The notes: generated from the letters alone by a model not told the origin. DNA of 62,500 bases from Mesostigma viride (GCA_009746045.1 RPFO01001083.1:1-62500), one strand, 5' to 3'; counted from the first letter of the stretch, positions 9,292 through 21,001 are shown. Numbers and translations: made by a program.

Positions 9292-10281
9292 AAGGCTGGA
9301 GCAGTGAAGGCAACCTGGGACAAGGCCGGATGTGAGGCAGCTGACGTGGTGGGAAGGGGGGGGGCAGCCGACCAGGTGGGGGCAGCAGGGGTCGGCAACC
9401 CAGCCGCGGGAGCACCACCACCAACGGATCAGGCCACCCGCCCAGCCAAGAAAAAGTCCAAGCCTTCTCTCCCTCCTCTCGAGCTTCCGCCACAGCGCAC
9501 TGTGGCAAAGCATGCCGAGGTGCTGACAACGGCGGACTGGGCCAAATACCAGGTTTTCACCTTGTATGGTGACGGCCTGACGTACTACGGAAACCCTGAC
9601 CCACAGGACCCGTATGCAAAGAAGTATGACAACCACTGGCGCATGGTGGTCAAGTAAGTATCGTTGCATGGGTTGGCTCCAAGATATACTGGACCATTTA
9701 TGTGACAAGAATGTACACTCTGTATGTAACTCTGCAAACCCATGCCATGTGTGACTAGGTAGCATGCAGTACATATGTCTACCGCACACATGCGACAGGT
9801 CACGTCGGCATGATCAAATGGGCCAACATATTAGTAGGCGTATGAGCACACACACATCACACATCACACATCGATCACACATCACCCATCACACATCGCA
9901 CATCACACATCACCCATCACACATCACGCGTACATCACACGTACATATGCACTGTCACACGCACACGCACCACAACACAGGGACGCCCCCCCACACCCCA
10001 CACCCCCACACCCCCACCCCCACCCCAACCCCCACCCCCCACCACCACCATGTACCGCCGCCGCCGCCGCCACCACCACCACAACAACAACAACCACCAC
10101 CAACAACAACAACATTGTACTTCGCATTTGTAATGCATTATTATGGTGTGTGGTTGTGTGTCTTGGCACGTTTCTTATGTGCAGGTACCCTAAACAGCAT
10201 GAGCAGAAGCGCACGGAAAGGGTGAAGCAAACGTTTGTGATCGCTGACTACGGAGTCGCATGGTGCCTTGTTGCGATGTAG
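9292..10281 (+). CDS. Two 3' exons of a spliced gene of unknown function (probably the HTH gene)
   Basis: Exon 9292-9653 encodes an Ala/Pro-rich linker (GAPPPTDQATRPAKKKSK), then a denser region, LTTADWAKYQVFTLYGDG and YAKKYDNHWRMVV. It stops in phase 2 at a GTAAGTA donor (9654). The intron, 9654-10184, ends TTCTTATGTGCAG. Exon 10185-10281 completes the codon as Lys and reads YPKQHEQKRTERVKQTFVIAD... to TAG at 10279-10281. TGTAA at 10337-10341, 56 bp after the stop, is the chlorophyte poly(A) signal. Splice sites, phase and poly(A) signal together support a real transcript. No domain was recognised. Attachment to the upstream HTH exon is inferred. Confidence 0.6.
9654..10184 (+). other. Intron with simple repeats
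   Basis: GTAAGTA...GTGCAG intron of 531 bp. It holds a run of CACACATCA units (about 9850-9960) and C/A-rich simple sequence (about 9965-10110). Confidence 0.7.
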
Positions 10282-11879
10282 ACTTTTCCCTGTGGGCCCA
10301 ACTGCCCTTCATGTTTTTAATATCTGGCCATCATGTTGTAAACGGAGGTATTAGGGTTGCCGGTTGCGTCATTAATAATCGCACCCGCCTGCCGTATTTC
10401 TGGCACACCTTGAATAGGCTAGGTAGGGCTTGCCGTGACCTTTCCGGCACAGTTTATATAGCACTGAAACGAGTGCAGACAGTATAGCTGAAACTAGCGC
10501 ATTATAGGTGTTACACATCCATGCCACACAACTCGGTGGGACATGTCCCACCAACCTGTGTTTTGTATGTGTATGAACATGTGTCCCACCTACATGTAAT
10601 TGAAAATTTGCCTGTCCCACCGACCTGAATTTTGAACATGTAACTGTCCCACCACACTGAATTTTGAAAGCTACCCTGTCCCACTTACATGAATACCTGA
10701 AACATGGCTGTTCCACGTACCTGAACCTGGTGTCTCTCCTAGGTGAAAAGTGTTCCACTCGCGTCCCACCTACGTGAGCTGCCCCTGTAGCACATGCTGA
10801 TAATATGAGCAGGGCATCAATGGGCGCCTGATAACGGGGTTGGCACTCCCCTAGTACATAATGCTCTGGCTCGTATTATTTTGTGTGGTGTGTGCAGATG
10901 ATCTGTGCAATGTTGAAGCTGAGTATGCGGATGTGTGGTGGTGGCAGATCCATGTTGGATAATTGTCAATGCGTATATTCTGAGCAGGCACTCCGCAAAG
11001 GTGAAAACCATTTGCGTTCAGTGCCGGGCCGCGGAAAACGCGGAAAAACGTATGCATATATGATTTCTGGCCTGCGCTGGTTGTCTCCTTGATACGTTTA
11101 GTGATGCGTAGTTGACAAGTGATACCGTTATAGCCAAGTGATGTTGATTTTGGTTATCTTGGTTGTCTCATTGATTCTGGCTTATTGTCTTTGTTTGGTA
11201 TGCATGGTTGTGACCAACAGTGTTTATTTGTGGGTCTTGGTTTTGCAGTAGAAGTTAATGGTGTACGTGTCATGTGACAGTTACATAATGTTATGTCTGA
11301 GAGGTGATGACGAGTAGTTGTTGTGAAATGGGAGCAGTTGTGGGTGCAGATTGGCTAAGTGTGGTTCTGATTGGAAATCACATGGGGATGTGACTGCTCG
11401 GGAAAAATGGGCTGGTGTTGTCTTTTATGGCTCGCAGTCACATTGGTGGGTAACCTATAACAACCTGTGTTGATTGGTGCATTAACCAAGGGGTGGTAAT
11501 TCATACAAGTTTGTGTTCACCCATCTTGTCTGTGTTAATTGGTGTTGGTATTTGATGAGCTGATGTGGGCTATGTGTTGATATGGTATTGTGACTAATCG
11601 AGTGGGCGGAAGTCTGTCAGTGATCGGAAGTTGAGTACTTTCGGTTGTGGCCGATGTGTGTGGCGCCGCGCCGGTACTTGTGCAGTTTTACTACTTGCGG
11701 TGGTATCGCTCTATTTCTGGGTACTTTGTGGCGTCGCGTTGATAGCTTCAGTTCGCGGTATGTGTGTCTTGTGGTTGAGCTGATGCGTTGCGGTGATGAT
11801 CCACAAAGGCAGCCGTCATTACATTTTGGGGCGCAGTCACCGTGTGAGCGCGCGCACCTACGGGCCTAAGGGCTGCGGG
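10282..11879. other. Intergenic, with a diverged TGTCCCAC repeat
   Basis: From about 10535 to 10775, TGTCCCAC/GTGGGACA motifs recur roughly every 30-45 bp with AATTTTGAA between them, a diverged tandem array related in motif to the 7.7-8.2 kb arrays. From about 11100 to 11870 the plus strand is T/G-rich with no convincing ORF. No gene was recognised. Confidence 0.5.
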
Positions 11880-12522
11880 CTATGGATCTGAGCACAATAC
11901 CCACTACCATCATCTTCGAGGATCTTCGCCAACTCCTTAAGCTTGTAATTGATGCTTTATTTAACATGCTCTCACAATTTAGGATGCTCACCACCGAGGG
12001 GTCCATGCAGGTGTTAACGACATGCGGGATGAGATCGCAGGTGGCCAGTTCCCAACTGTGATGGTTACACCAGACGGTATACTGTTAATTGTTGCCACAT
12101 GCGCCCCCATTCGTCAATCTCCCGCGGTTTCATGTCCGCGTGCAGCTTGGGAACATTCTTGAACGTGGGCATCGGTGGGGCCTTCACCGTATTAGGCTTG
12201 GGCCCACCGACCTCCCGGTAGGCGATGGAGCCGAAGCCGAAGGCTGGGGGCTGCGACCGGGGGAGAGATCCGGATCTGGCCGGCGTACCGTGCGTCCGCC
12301 GCACCTGTACCGACGAGGGGTGTTCATACCCCGGGTCATCCAATGCCACTCTGCTGAAATTCAGGTTGCTGACGACCGCTGGCGAGTGTTCAACCATGCT
12401 GCTGTTTTGCACCCGAGGTTGCTGCAGTTGCTGTTGCGGTTGCTGCTGCTGCTGCTGCGGTAGCTGCTGCTGCTGCTGCGGTTGCTGCTGCTGCCGTTGT
12501 TGCTGCTGCTGCTGCTGGAAAC

Positions 12523-12564
<42 letters not shown>

Positions 12565-12901
12565 GTTGCTGCTGCTGCTGCTGCTGCCGTTGCTGCTGCT
12601 GGAAACCCTGCTGCTGCTGCTGCTGCTGCCGTTGCTGCTGCTGGAAACCCTGCTGGAGCATCTCCTGGCTGCGCCCGTCTCCCCCTTGTTCCACCCTGGA
12701 GTCTGGACTGTCATCATCTGATGAATCTCTGCGGCCCTCGTCTCTGGATCGTGGGGAGCCTTCCGCACGTCTCTCCCTGACCTCACCTGTACCTGTCCCA
12801 ACTTGGACGTGCGGTGGTACCTCTACCACCTCTATACCTTGCCCGTGGTTGTCTACCTGTTCTATCTCTCTGTTGACAGGTTCTCTCCGTCTTCGTGGCA
12901 T
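11880..12901 (-). pseudogene. Gypsy-like retrotransposon Gag fragment with poly-Q (element C)
   Basis: Begins MPRRRREPVNREIEQ, runs through an acidic region, a long interrupted poly-Gln tract, then NFSRVALDDPGYEHP and VKAPPMPTFKNVPKLHADM, PREIDEWGRMWQQL. A frameshift near 12064 follows; the next frame continues WELATCDLIPHVV and CMDPSVVSILNCES to about 11880. The same blocks occur in the plus-strand gag at 16.8-17.4 kb (KAPPMPDFKAVPKLHAGM, CMDPSVVGMLNVES), so both belong to one family. The region downstream of capsid, including any zinc knuckle and pol, is missing here. Confidence 0.7.
12418..12660. repeat. CTG/CAG trinucleotide-rich tract (poly-Gln coding)
   Basis: About 240 bp of CTG units with occasional CCG/TTG interruptions and three GGAAACC-containing interruptions. 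On the minus strand it encodes the poly-Gln part of the element C Gag. The plus-strand Leu and Cys translations are shadows. Confidence 0.9.
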
Positions 12902-12942
12902 GATGCTCGTACCGATACCTTACACTGCAGGCAACACCTCCC

Positions 12943-12945
<3 letters not shown>

Positions 12946-13036
<91 letters not shown>

Positions 13037-13043
13037 AAGAGAG
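12946..13043. repeat. (GA)n microsatellite
   Basis: About 95 bp of nearly pure GA dinucleotides, just upstream (minus-strand sense) of the element C Gag start. Confidence 0.97.
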
Positions 13044-13203
13044 CAACCACGTACTATATATAGATATATATTAAAAATATAATTACTTACAGCAGAGTGA
13101 AATCACTCAAACCAAAGCAAACGCCCAGCTATAAACCTATATACAGAGCCATGTCAAAGCTCTATACTACGATAAGACCAATGGAAACGCCTAACGGAGG
13201 AAC

Positions 13204-13734
13204 CTAATAGCCCTGCTGCACCGCAAAATCAGCCCGCGTACGGCGGAGCATGATGTCAGCCATGGCCCGAGTCAGCGCCACCGACAAGCGCTGACGCCAA
13301 TATGACGTCCAGGTCCGCGCCGACCATGGGGCCCGCTGGCCCTCCAGGTCCAGCCGGTCCTCCCGGAGCCGGCAACACTCCTTGAAGAAGGCGGAGGTCA
13401 GGGGCCCCATGGCCCCAAACTCCTCCAGGACAAAGGGCACCACACGATGGTGCCCGACGTCGCCGTAGGCCAGGAGCTTGGCCCGCTCCGCCCGGTCCGC
13501 CGTGTAACCTGCCGTGAGGGAGGCCCCAGCCACGTGGCTAAGAGCCAAGGGCCGCGCCACCGAAACGTCAATAAGCAGATGCCGGCCACCCCCCTCAAAG
13601 TCCAGCACCACGATGTCAGGCCGGTGGTTGGGGGAATAGAAGGCAGCGCCATCCGCATCCTCGGACCGGATGTTCGCGTGGGGGAAAACCGACCGAATCA
13701 TGGCGAGCACCACCGTCAGGAGGACAGTGTGCAA
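13204..13734 (-). CDS. Endonuclease-like C-terminal ORF of a retroelement
   Basis: 176 residues ending ...ADFAVQQGY at TAG. It contains RPDIVVLDF, then HLLIDVSVARPLA, a Lys in AKLLAYGD, then VVPFVLEEFGAMGP. The RPD...IDV...K...PFV pattern resembles the PD-(D/E)XK restriction-like endonuclease tail of several non-LTR retrotransposons, which nicks target DNA. No reverse transcriptase precedes it, so it is probably a 5'-truncated remnant. The assignment rests on motif spacing only. Confidence 0.45.
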   Translation of the reverse strand: MHTVLLTVVLAMIRSVFPHANIRSEDADGAAFYSPNHRPDIVVLDFEGGGRHLLIDVSVARPLALSHVAGASLTAGYTADRAERAKLLAYGDVGHHRVVPFVLEEFGAMGPLTSAFFKECCRLREDRLDLEGQRAPWSARTWTSYWRQRLSVALTRAMADIMLRRTRADFAVQQGY

Positions 13735-13780
13735 ATAGATATATATAGGACCTAGTACTATTCCCTAGTAGTAATCCCCT

Positions 13781-14140
13781 CTATTGTCTGCTAGAGCCAA
13801 TGGTCAGCTGGGAGAAGGTAACTGTAACTGCTGTCCCCACCTCCTGACTGCTGTCTCCCTTGCTGTGCGTGGGTGGCTTAGAGCATTCACGAGTGGTGTG
13901 CAGACCCTCAGGCAATGGCATGTGCTCCCTAACAAACCTATCTGCATCTATGATGTTATCAAACCCCTTCCATCTAGCATTGGAGTCCCTAGACATTATC
14001 TTATCTTTGATATGCTCTTCACACGTCTTCCAACTATAAAATATGGCTGGTCTACCCTCACCCCCGTCATGGGCTACTGCATAGTAAGGAAATCCAGACT
14101 GTCCACCCTTATTTATCCTTCGCTTCCCTTTCAAAGACAT
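13781..14140 (-). CDS. RNase H1 N-terminal (hybrid-binding / viroplasmin-like) domain ORF
   Basis: 119 residues starting MSLKGKRRINKGGQ. FPYYAVAHDGGEGRPAIFYSW, then CEEHIKDKI, ARWKGFDNIIDADRFVREH, matches the caulimovirus-type hybrid-binding domain of eukaryotic RNase H1 (YYAV..G...GIF..W..C ... KGF....A..F). This domain binds RNA/DNA hybrids or dsRNA. No RNase H catalytic domain follows; the rest is a short Ser/Thr-rich tail to TAG. It lies 47 bp upstream, in minus-strand sense, of the endonuclease-like ORF, so both may come from one retroelement. It could also be a stand-alone adaptor. Confidence 0.6.
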   Translation of the reverse strand: MSLKGKRRINKGGQSGFPYYAVAHDGGEGRPAIFYSWKTCEEHIKDKIMSRDSNARWKGFDNIIDADRFVREHMPLPEGLHTTRECSKPPTHSKGDSSQEVGTAVTVTFSQLTIGSSRQ

Positions 14141-16080
14141 ATTGCGTAGTAGTCTAGCATACGCTGGCGAGAAGAAGAAAAGGGCTAGCAGGAGCTTGCA
14201 AGACAGAAAAGAAAAGGGTTCCCGGGGATACCTCTAAGTGTGCAGTGACAAACGCAACGAGGGAGGAGGACAGACTCTATAAAACATCACACGCCCAAGC
14301 TCTACACGAACAAGGGCACAGTACGCTGCTCCCCTCCACGGGGCTCACAGATCGAGGTAAGCACCGTCAACATAGTCGGCCACAGCCCGACGGTACCTAC
14401 CCCAAGACCCGTTGCAGGTCACACAACGATGAGTGCCTCCGCGACACCCACATAGCTCAAACAACATAGAAACGCCTACAGAGAGCACAACATTTAACAT
14501 AAACCCCCTACGCGTGCAGTCCCGGAGAGAAGGCAAGCGTCTAAGAAAAGAACTCTAAACTAGGGGACGTACCATAGTCAATGTCGTTGAGAACCCCTGA
14601 GCTGGCCGCCGCCGGGTGTCGTTGAGAGCCGGAGCTCTACCGCCACTAGGAGTCGTTGAAAACAGGGGTAATGGCCGCTACTGTCTATGGCACCTCACCA
14701 CAGGGCTATGGCTAGCCCCGCCGAGTATAATCCCGGACTGGCCGCTTGCTGCCTAGGTCGTCGTTGAATCCCTTTACGGGCTGGCCGCCGACCTAGCTGT
14801 CAGCAATCGTTGAATTCCGGAACCTCTATCTACACTAAGCACCGCCTTGCTATCCTAACTGGCTACACTAGCTCTCTCCGCGAGAGTTAGCTAACCTCTC
14901 CAGCACATTTTACCTCCGATAACCAGTGTTACGTGCCAACCCAGACACACCTAGCCTGAGCTACGTAGCGAAAGATCTACCATGCCGGAGTTAGGAAGAT
15001 TCAAGGTGGCCTAATGCAGATTGCGCTTCACGACCCAGGTCGTGAGATATCTGGCACCGCGACTTCAATGCCAAGCTAAATACACACTTATAATGGCTAG
15101 CAATACCAATTACAAATGGATAGTTGCCCCAGGTTTAATATGAAGGCGTCATCGCACTTTACATTCATCAAACCAAGAGGACGAGACTCTCGTCCTCGAT
15201 CGGGCCAATTTCACCTAGGTCTGCCACTAAGCTGGCAAAGGGCGCCGACATGGCGCCGACCTTCCCAAGCAGGCAGTCCACACAAGACCTCGGGTCGACA
15301 TCGACCCTCGCCTACAGAATCCACGCATGAGTACAATATCTCAACCATGCAGCTATAAAGTACGCAGCGCGGCGCGACTGCACCGGCCCCTAGAAGATCG
15401 CATACAACAACCTAGGCCCAAAATAACTTGCCCGAATCACACAAACTATCATAGTTCCATACAAAAGTCCTGACTATTAAAGGGACGATTCCCAAATTAA
15501 GTCCCGAAATAAGTCCCAAAGTCCTACGGACTATGACAACAAGCCAAAGTATATAATTTATTCCATTGTTGCGTCCGTCCTAAAGGGCCGGCACGCAACA
15601 GCTTCTTTAGCTATAGATGGCAGGGATTTAATACACTAGCTGAGGCAGATCAGTATATTAGGGGTAATATGCCCCTAGCCCAGAAGGGCTGCACCAGACC
15701 AGGAGTGTCACTCAGTTACCTGCACATGATGCACATGTTGCTGTGTGCACTGCAGACTGCAGCTTCACCTGGGCACAGTCGCTAGGGCATAAGCACTACT
15801 ACCACTACTAGATACTAGTAGTTATATATAGTGATACTGCCAATAGCTTAGATACAATAGTTAGTAGATAATATTAGTACTATATTAGAGGCAATAGTTG
15901 TGGATCCCCTTTTTTCTCTCGTGCTTGCCTGTGTTTGGGGAGGTACTGTGTATTGTGTATACCTGGTACGGTGCTGGCAAGGTACGTGGGCCCAAACAGT
16001 GCCCCATAAGAAGAAAGGTGCAGGTAGCACACGGTCCCCAAAGCTAGGACCCTAGGCTGTCCCCAAAGGACGTTAGGGAA
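14141..16080. other. Non-coding stretch with a recurring GTCGTTGA motif
   Basis: Between about 14580 and 14815, (G/A)TCGTTGA recurs five times, with GGCCGC-type words between. It looks like a degenerate tandem or leader sequence of a retroelement. The remainder (14820-16080) holds no ORF with recognisable motifs. Confidence 0.4.
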
Positions 16081-17849
16081 GAACACTCAGGAAGTGGCTA
16101 TTATTAGCACGTCCAGCTTCACAGTTCCCAAGGGTCGCAACTTAGGTCTAGTAGTGCATCAACCCGAGGTTACGCACAACGGCAGGCGACCCTGGAGTCG
16201 CAGCTAGAACAAGCTGCCCTAGGGGGTGATCATCATGCATGCAACAGCAGTCGCCGCAGCGACAGCATCAGCCTCATGCAGCAGTCGCCGCAGCGAGAGC
16301 ATTTGTCTCAGCAGTCGCCGCAGCGATGTCCAGCCTCAGTCTCAGGTGTCTCAGCCGTCGCGACAGACGCAGCAGCTGCAGCAACCGCGACCGCTACCGA
16401 CCCAGCAATTGGGACAGGGTACCTCCTACGCAGCGACCACCATCTGTGGAAGTTGTGCATGCAGGAGGATGAGTGAGTCGAGTCTGATAGAGGCCGCAGA
16501 TAGCCCGGTCGCTAGCTCGCCGTTCGCTCCTCCGCCTGAGTTCGTGCAGCCCTCGATCGTCAACTGGGGGCATACGGCGCGTGGCCGGCCGATCGAGCCT
16601 GACCCACCCTTGGGCAGGGCGTGGCCATGGCGGGCCGGGGCCGGGTCCTGGAAGGGATCCCTGTCGGGTCTCCTTAGGAGTGCTCAAACGAGAGCTGGTC
16701 CAGATCCCCGCCACCGCACGGGCGTCAGGGTCGGCCCACGTGCAGAACGGTCCCGAGGAGGAGGACTATGATCCCCCGGGTCCCTTTCCTAACGTACCCA
16801 CCTCCCTCCCAGCAAGAAGCGCGCCCGCTAACGCCAACTTCAGTCGGCTGCCCCTGGACGACCCCGCGGTTATGAGCATCCCACATCCGTTCGCGTTCGG
16901 CGTGAGTCGGCCCCCTTTGCATCGCATCGGGTGTCCACTGACTACGCGCCCCGCCGAGAATCGGGCGACTTCGATGCCGAGCGTGAGGAGGACACCTTTA
17001 ATTGTGTCCCAACGTGGGCATGACCAGTCTGCATGACAGGGTTTGATCGCTCCAGGAGATGCGGGCGCACGGCGTCACGAGCCCCTCGCCTTTTCCAGCC
17101 CCGCGTACTGCAGGAAGGGCGGCCCCCTGCGACCTGACCCTGTCAAGGCACCGCCTATGCCAGATTTTAAGGCGGTGCCCAAGCTCCATGCGGGCATGAC
17201 TCCCCGTGAGATCGACGAGTGGGCTCGTATGTGGCAACAGTTGTACACCGTACAGTATGGTGTGAACACAATGATCGAGTGGCAGCTGGCTACCAAGGCG
17301 CTGATCCCGTACGTGGTGGTGAAGTGCATGGACCCGTCCGTGGTTGGTATGCTCAACGTCGAGAGCGTGGCCTCCTTATCCGCGGATGGTGGAGGAGCTC
17401 CTGGATCGCATCCGGCGCAAGCTCATTCCACCTGGCCAGCTACCATGCAGTGCACCGAGCGGATCGAGTTCGCGCGTCTGCGCCAGGGCAACACTGACCT
17501 GGACGAGTTCCTCACCACCCTTGACTCCTTCGCGGCGCGGCTGACCGGGGACCTGACGTGGAGGCCATCCACCCTGACCTCCTGGCTGAGGTCAAGAAGC
17601 ACTATGCAGAGGTTCCCTGGAAACAGCTCGACATCCACGCTGTCCAGCAGTATCTCCTACAGGTGGCCGACGTCATCAAGCAGCCGCGCTACACCATGGT
17701 GCAGCACCCGCCGGTTCGCCTCATCCACGACGACACGCCGTGTCCACTTCACTGAAGTGGAACCCGACCCGTCGGAGGGGGAGGAGTCCAATGACGACGA
17801 GCAGCCGGCCACCCAACTGCACGCCATCGATGCGTCCAAGGCCCGCTGT
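16081..17849 (+). pseudogene. Gypsy-like Gag (element D), 5' part, frameshifted
   Basis: A decayed gag: Q/S/P-rich head in three frames (SPQRQHQ, QPSRQTQQLQQPRP), then NFSRLPLDDPAV, VKAPPMPDFKAVPKLHAGM, PREIDEWARMWQQL, CMDPSVVGMLNVES, and RIEFARLRQGNTDLDEF. The frame shifts near 17555 to read DLLAEVKKHYAEVPW, then shifts back near 17745 to read RVHFTEVEPDPSEGEESN. It stops within a zinc knuckle (KARC) at TTAA 17850-17853, where the Kolobok-like transposon is inserted. It is homologous to the element C Gag at 11.9-12.9 kb. Confidence 0.75.
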
Positions 17850-18371
17850 TTAAGGGGACTCGCACGTCCAAAAGCCTGAAAAACAGACTTTAGTGAGTAT
17901 CAGTTCCAATGCACATGGGAAAAATCTAGTGATGATTGGGTACCATAAATATGATGTTTGGACATTCATACCACCACTTGTTGGGGGTACTACCCCCAAC
18001 CACGCACCGGTGGCGAGCTAAAAATAGAAAAAGACGCTATTTATGAGATATTTTGCCCAAGACAAACCACTTGTCTAAATGACTTGCCCATACATACCTG
18101 CAAAGTTCCCCCACTTTTTTAAAAGCTGGGCTATTTACATGGCCAAAATGGTCACATTTGTTTGAGTTATTAATTTTCCCGCAAAATGGGTACTTTTTTT
18201 AGCCAAAAAAAATAAATCAAATCATTAACACATCAGATTGGGTCATCCATACATGCGAAATTCCACTGAGTGGGGGGAAACACACTGCCAAAATTTGAGC
18301 TCAATCTGACACCCCTAGCTCAAGTTATTGACTTTCCCGTGATGCCACCTAAGGCGTTCACTATAACACAA

Positions 18372-20855
18372 TTATTCACTATCCGACTCAGTGATGACGT
18401 TCTGCCCCGTGCACAAGGGGCAAAACCAGTCCCCATCGGGCACGCGACGCAGGGGAGGGTTGCAGCACTTGAGGTGAAGCCCTCCCTCGCAGCCCACCGT
18501 GCTGCACAGCAGAAAATTATTGCCAGGGAGCGGGGTGGGAATAGCACAGCGAAGGCAGGGAACATCATCCATATATTCCTCCTCACCCTCACTGTCACTG
18601 TCGCCCACATCCACACCCCCTGTGGCAGGGCCCACCCCCCACACGCTGTGCCCTTAGCATAGGTGGACTTGTCCTTCTTGTTTTCATCCCAATAAACCCC
18701 AGCCCGGATGGCTTTGCCCTGCGCCCTTTGCTGCTTGAACTCTAGTGTCTTCTTCCTCTTCTGCTGGCGCAACCTTGCCTCAGTCAGCTCTTGCAACTGA
18801 GCTAGTGCCTCAGGGCACATGGAAATGCCCAGCTTCCCCGCTATTGGAATAAACCATGTCTCGCCCTTTTGGGCACGCAGGGCACCTACCGCGCAAAAGG
18901 CAGCGTACAGCCCCCCAGCAAAGCCCCCCTTCCCCCCAGGTGTGGCAAGCACTTGCTGTGAATGAGTGAACTCGTTGTGGTTGGAGGAGCTATTGTGGCA
19001 GCACCCTTCCAGCACCTCCATCGAGCTGAATCTGCCCCAGACCTCGCGGACAAGCTCGTCCACCTGCACCACCACCCCACCCTTCTCCGACACACGAGGC
19101 AGCCAGGCCCGCCCCCCCAAGGCGGCAGGTTCTTCTTCTTGGTATGCACACCACACCATTGGCGCTGCACCACCTCCCCACTTTTCTGCTTCATGTGGTT
19201 GGGCCATGCATTGCAATGCGTGTGGTTGCCATGATAATGTTCCAGCGCGTTGGCCAATGCGCCGTGCAGCCACGTGGCACCCATGTGATAGTTGCAGCGT
19301 ATGCAGGCACGGTAACCCCGCAGCATGTGCCAGATGTGGGTCTTCTCTCCTAGCACATTCTTGTGCTTAGACAGCCACGTCTTCTTCGTGGCCATAGTGC
19401 ACTGTGCAGGTTGATGGACAGGTGGTTCAGGTCATTGTCTTTGTCAGGGATGTGATTTGCCTCCTTCAACACCTGATTCTCCCTCACTTGTGCATACCAA
19501 CTCGTGTCCCCATCACTCACTACCTTGGTCACCCAAAGCCGCTGGCTCTCAGACTTGCTGCCCTTCTGTCCCTGCTCACTCCCTGCCCTCTCCATCACTT
19601 GACCTGTGAACACCCCCGATTCTAGCGACATCACATCTAGCAACATCACCACTGCACCCGCGCCTTCCATGCTCTTGCTTGTGGTCGCATGGTTCTTGAA
19701 ACACATATGGGGGGCTGGCACTCTAGGCTTACCATCTGCATCCTTCTTGCCCGCCACACGCATGCAAAAGGCACACCACTTGCTGGACACATGGTGGGCT
19801 ATGATAAGCTTCAACACGTCGTGGATTAACAGTTGCTGCCCCAGCAGTGACCTGTACCCACGATTAGCCCAGCTGCCATCAAAGGTAGCGCGCGTGGCCT
19901 GCCGAAGGAACCCATCCAGGTCAGGGAACCTGCCATTATCCCGCTCCCACTGCCTCACTACCTCACGGTTTTCCTCTATCACAGTGTGCAGGTACTCAAT
20001 CACAATGCGCGCGACCATAAGCACATCTTTCCGCCACACGCTACCATGCTTGGGGAATTCCATGTCCATCGTGCTCCACACACGCAGCAGGTCACTCCGT
20101 GTGACACCATGGATGACAGTGTTCAGGGCCAGGAGAGCATTCTTGGAAGCACGTGACATTCCCACCCTTGCCAGGCCTCCCCCCACCTCCGCTGGTTCTG
20201 CATGGTGCCAAGGCTTCTTATTCTCCGCCCGACAGTGGGGATTTGTGCAAAATGTCACCAGCAGCAAAGATGCACAGGGCCCAGGCTGCGTCTTATGCCC
20301 CAGCTTCAGGGACTTCTCATGGCATTCAGGGCAGGCTAAATGGCCAACAATTCCTTCAAGGCACACTGTATCAACAACAATGCGCTGCCATGAAATGGGA
20401 TCGCAGGGGGGAGGGGGCGGCTGATCGGCTGCCTGCCTCAAATGATGCCCACGGCTGTCAAGCTTCTTCGGAGACGGGGTGTAAGGGCTCACGAGCGCTC
20501 GCTTACGCCCAGTGGCTGGCATACCTTCATCGCCGAGAATTTCCGCACCGAGCTCCATCTCGCCGCTGCTCGGTGCATTCCCAGCATTCTGGCCGACCCC
20601 CGCCGCTGAAACATCCGCCATGCCCACAGAAACTGGCGTGGATGATCGCCATTTCTTTTTCTTAGACCCTTTAGGCCTGCCGACACCAACCCTTGTCTTC
20701 GAACCCTTCGGTCTGCCACGGCCCCTTTTCAGAGGCGCAGGCACCGAAGGCTGCTCTCCGGCAGCCTGTCGCTCAAAGCGAAGCCGCTGGGATATCGCTC
20801 TGGCGTTTTTACGGCCCATCATGCACGAAAAGTGGGCGCGGCCATCGCAGCGCAA
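18372..20855 (-). pseudogene. Kolobok/Mutator-like transposase with AT-hooks and PHD finger (K1)
   Basis: Three or four frames join in order. Frame 1 (20855-19350): two AT-hooks (RGRGRPKGSK, GRPKGSKKKK); a Cys-rich fold (CPEC ... CTNPHC); FDGSWANRGYRSLLG with the first catalytic-type Asp (about 19875); KWCAFC; PHMCFKNHATTSKSMEGAG; VVSDGDTSWYAQV with the second acidic pair (about 19500); DNDLNHLSINLHSAL. Frame 2 (from about 19395): YRACIRCNYHMGATWLHGAL, HTHCNAWPNH. Frame 3 (from about 19150): NEFTHSQQVL and a basic coiled tail. The last frame (18644-18372) is a C4HC3 PHD finger: CLRC ... LLC ... CEGGLHLKC ... DWFCPLC. The order resembles metazoan Mutator-like/Kolobok transposases. The PHD frame is offset, so an intron or frameshift lies near 18650. 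Confidence 0.7.
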
Positions 20856-21001
20856 AAATGTCAGCGATCGGCAGTTTCGATAAATCCGGTGTAATTAGCC
20901 CGGGAATCTGGAAATCGATCGCGAACGATGTCGCTGAATGCTTTAGGAAGCTTTTTAGCAGTTCCATCAGCGTTGATCCACCCCATTAATTAATTAATTA
21001 A

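Noticed and set aside
12225-13082. Cys-rich and Leu-rich plus-strand ORFs
   Set aside because: Shadows of the CAG/CTG tract; the minus strand carries the gag frame.
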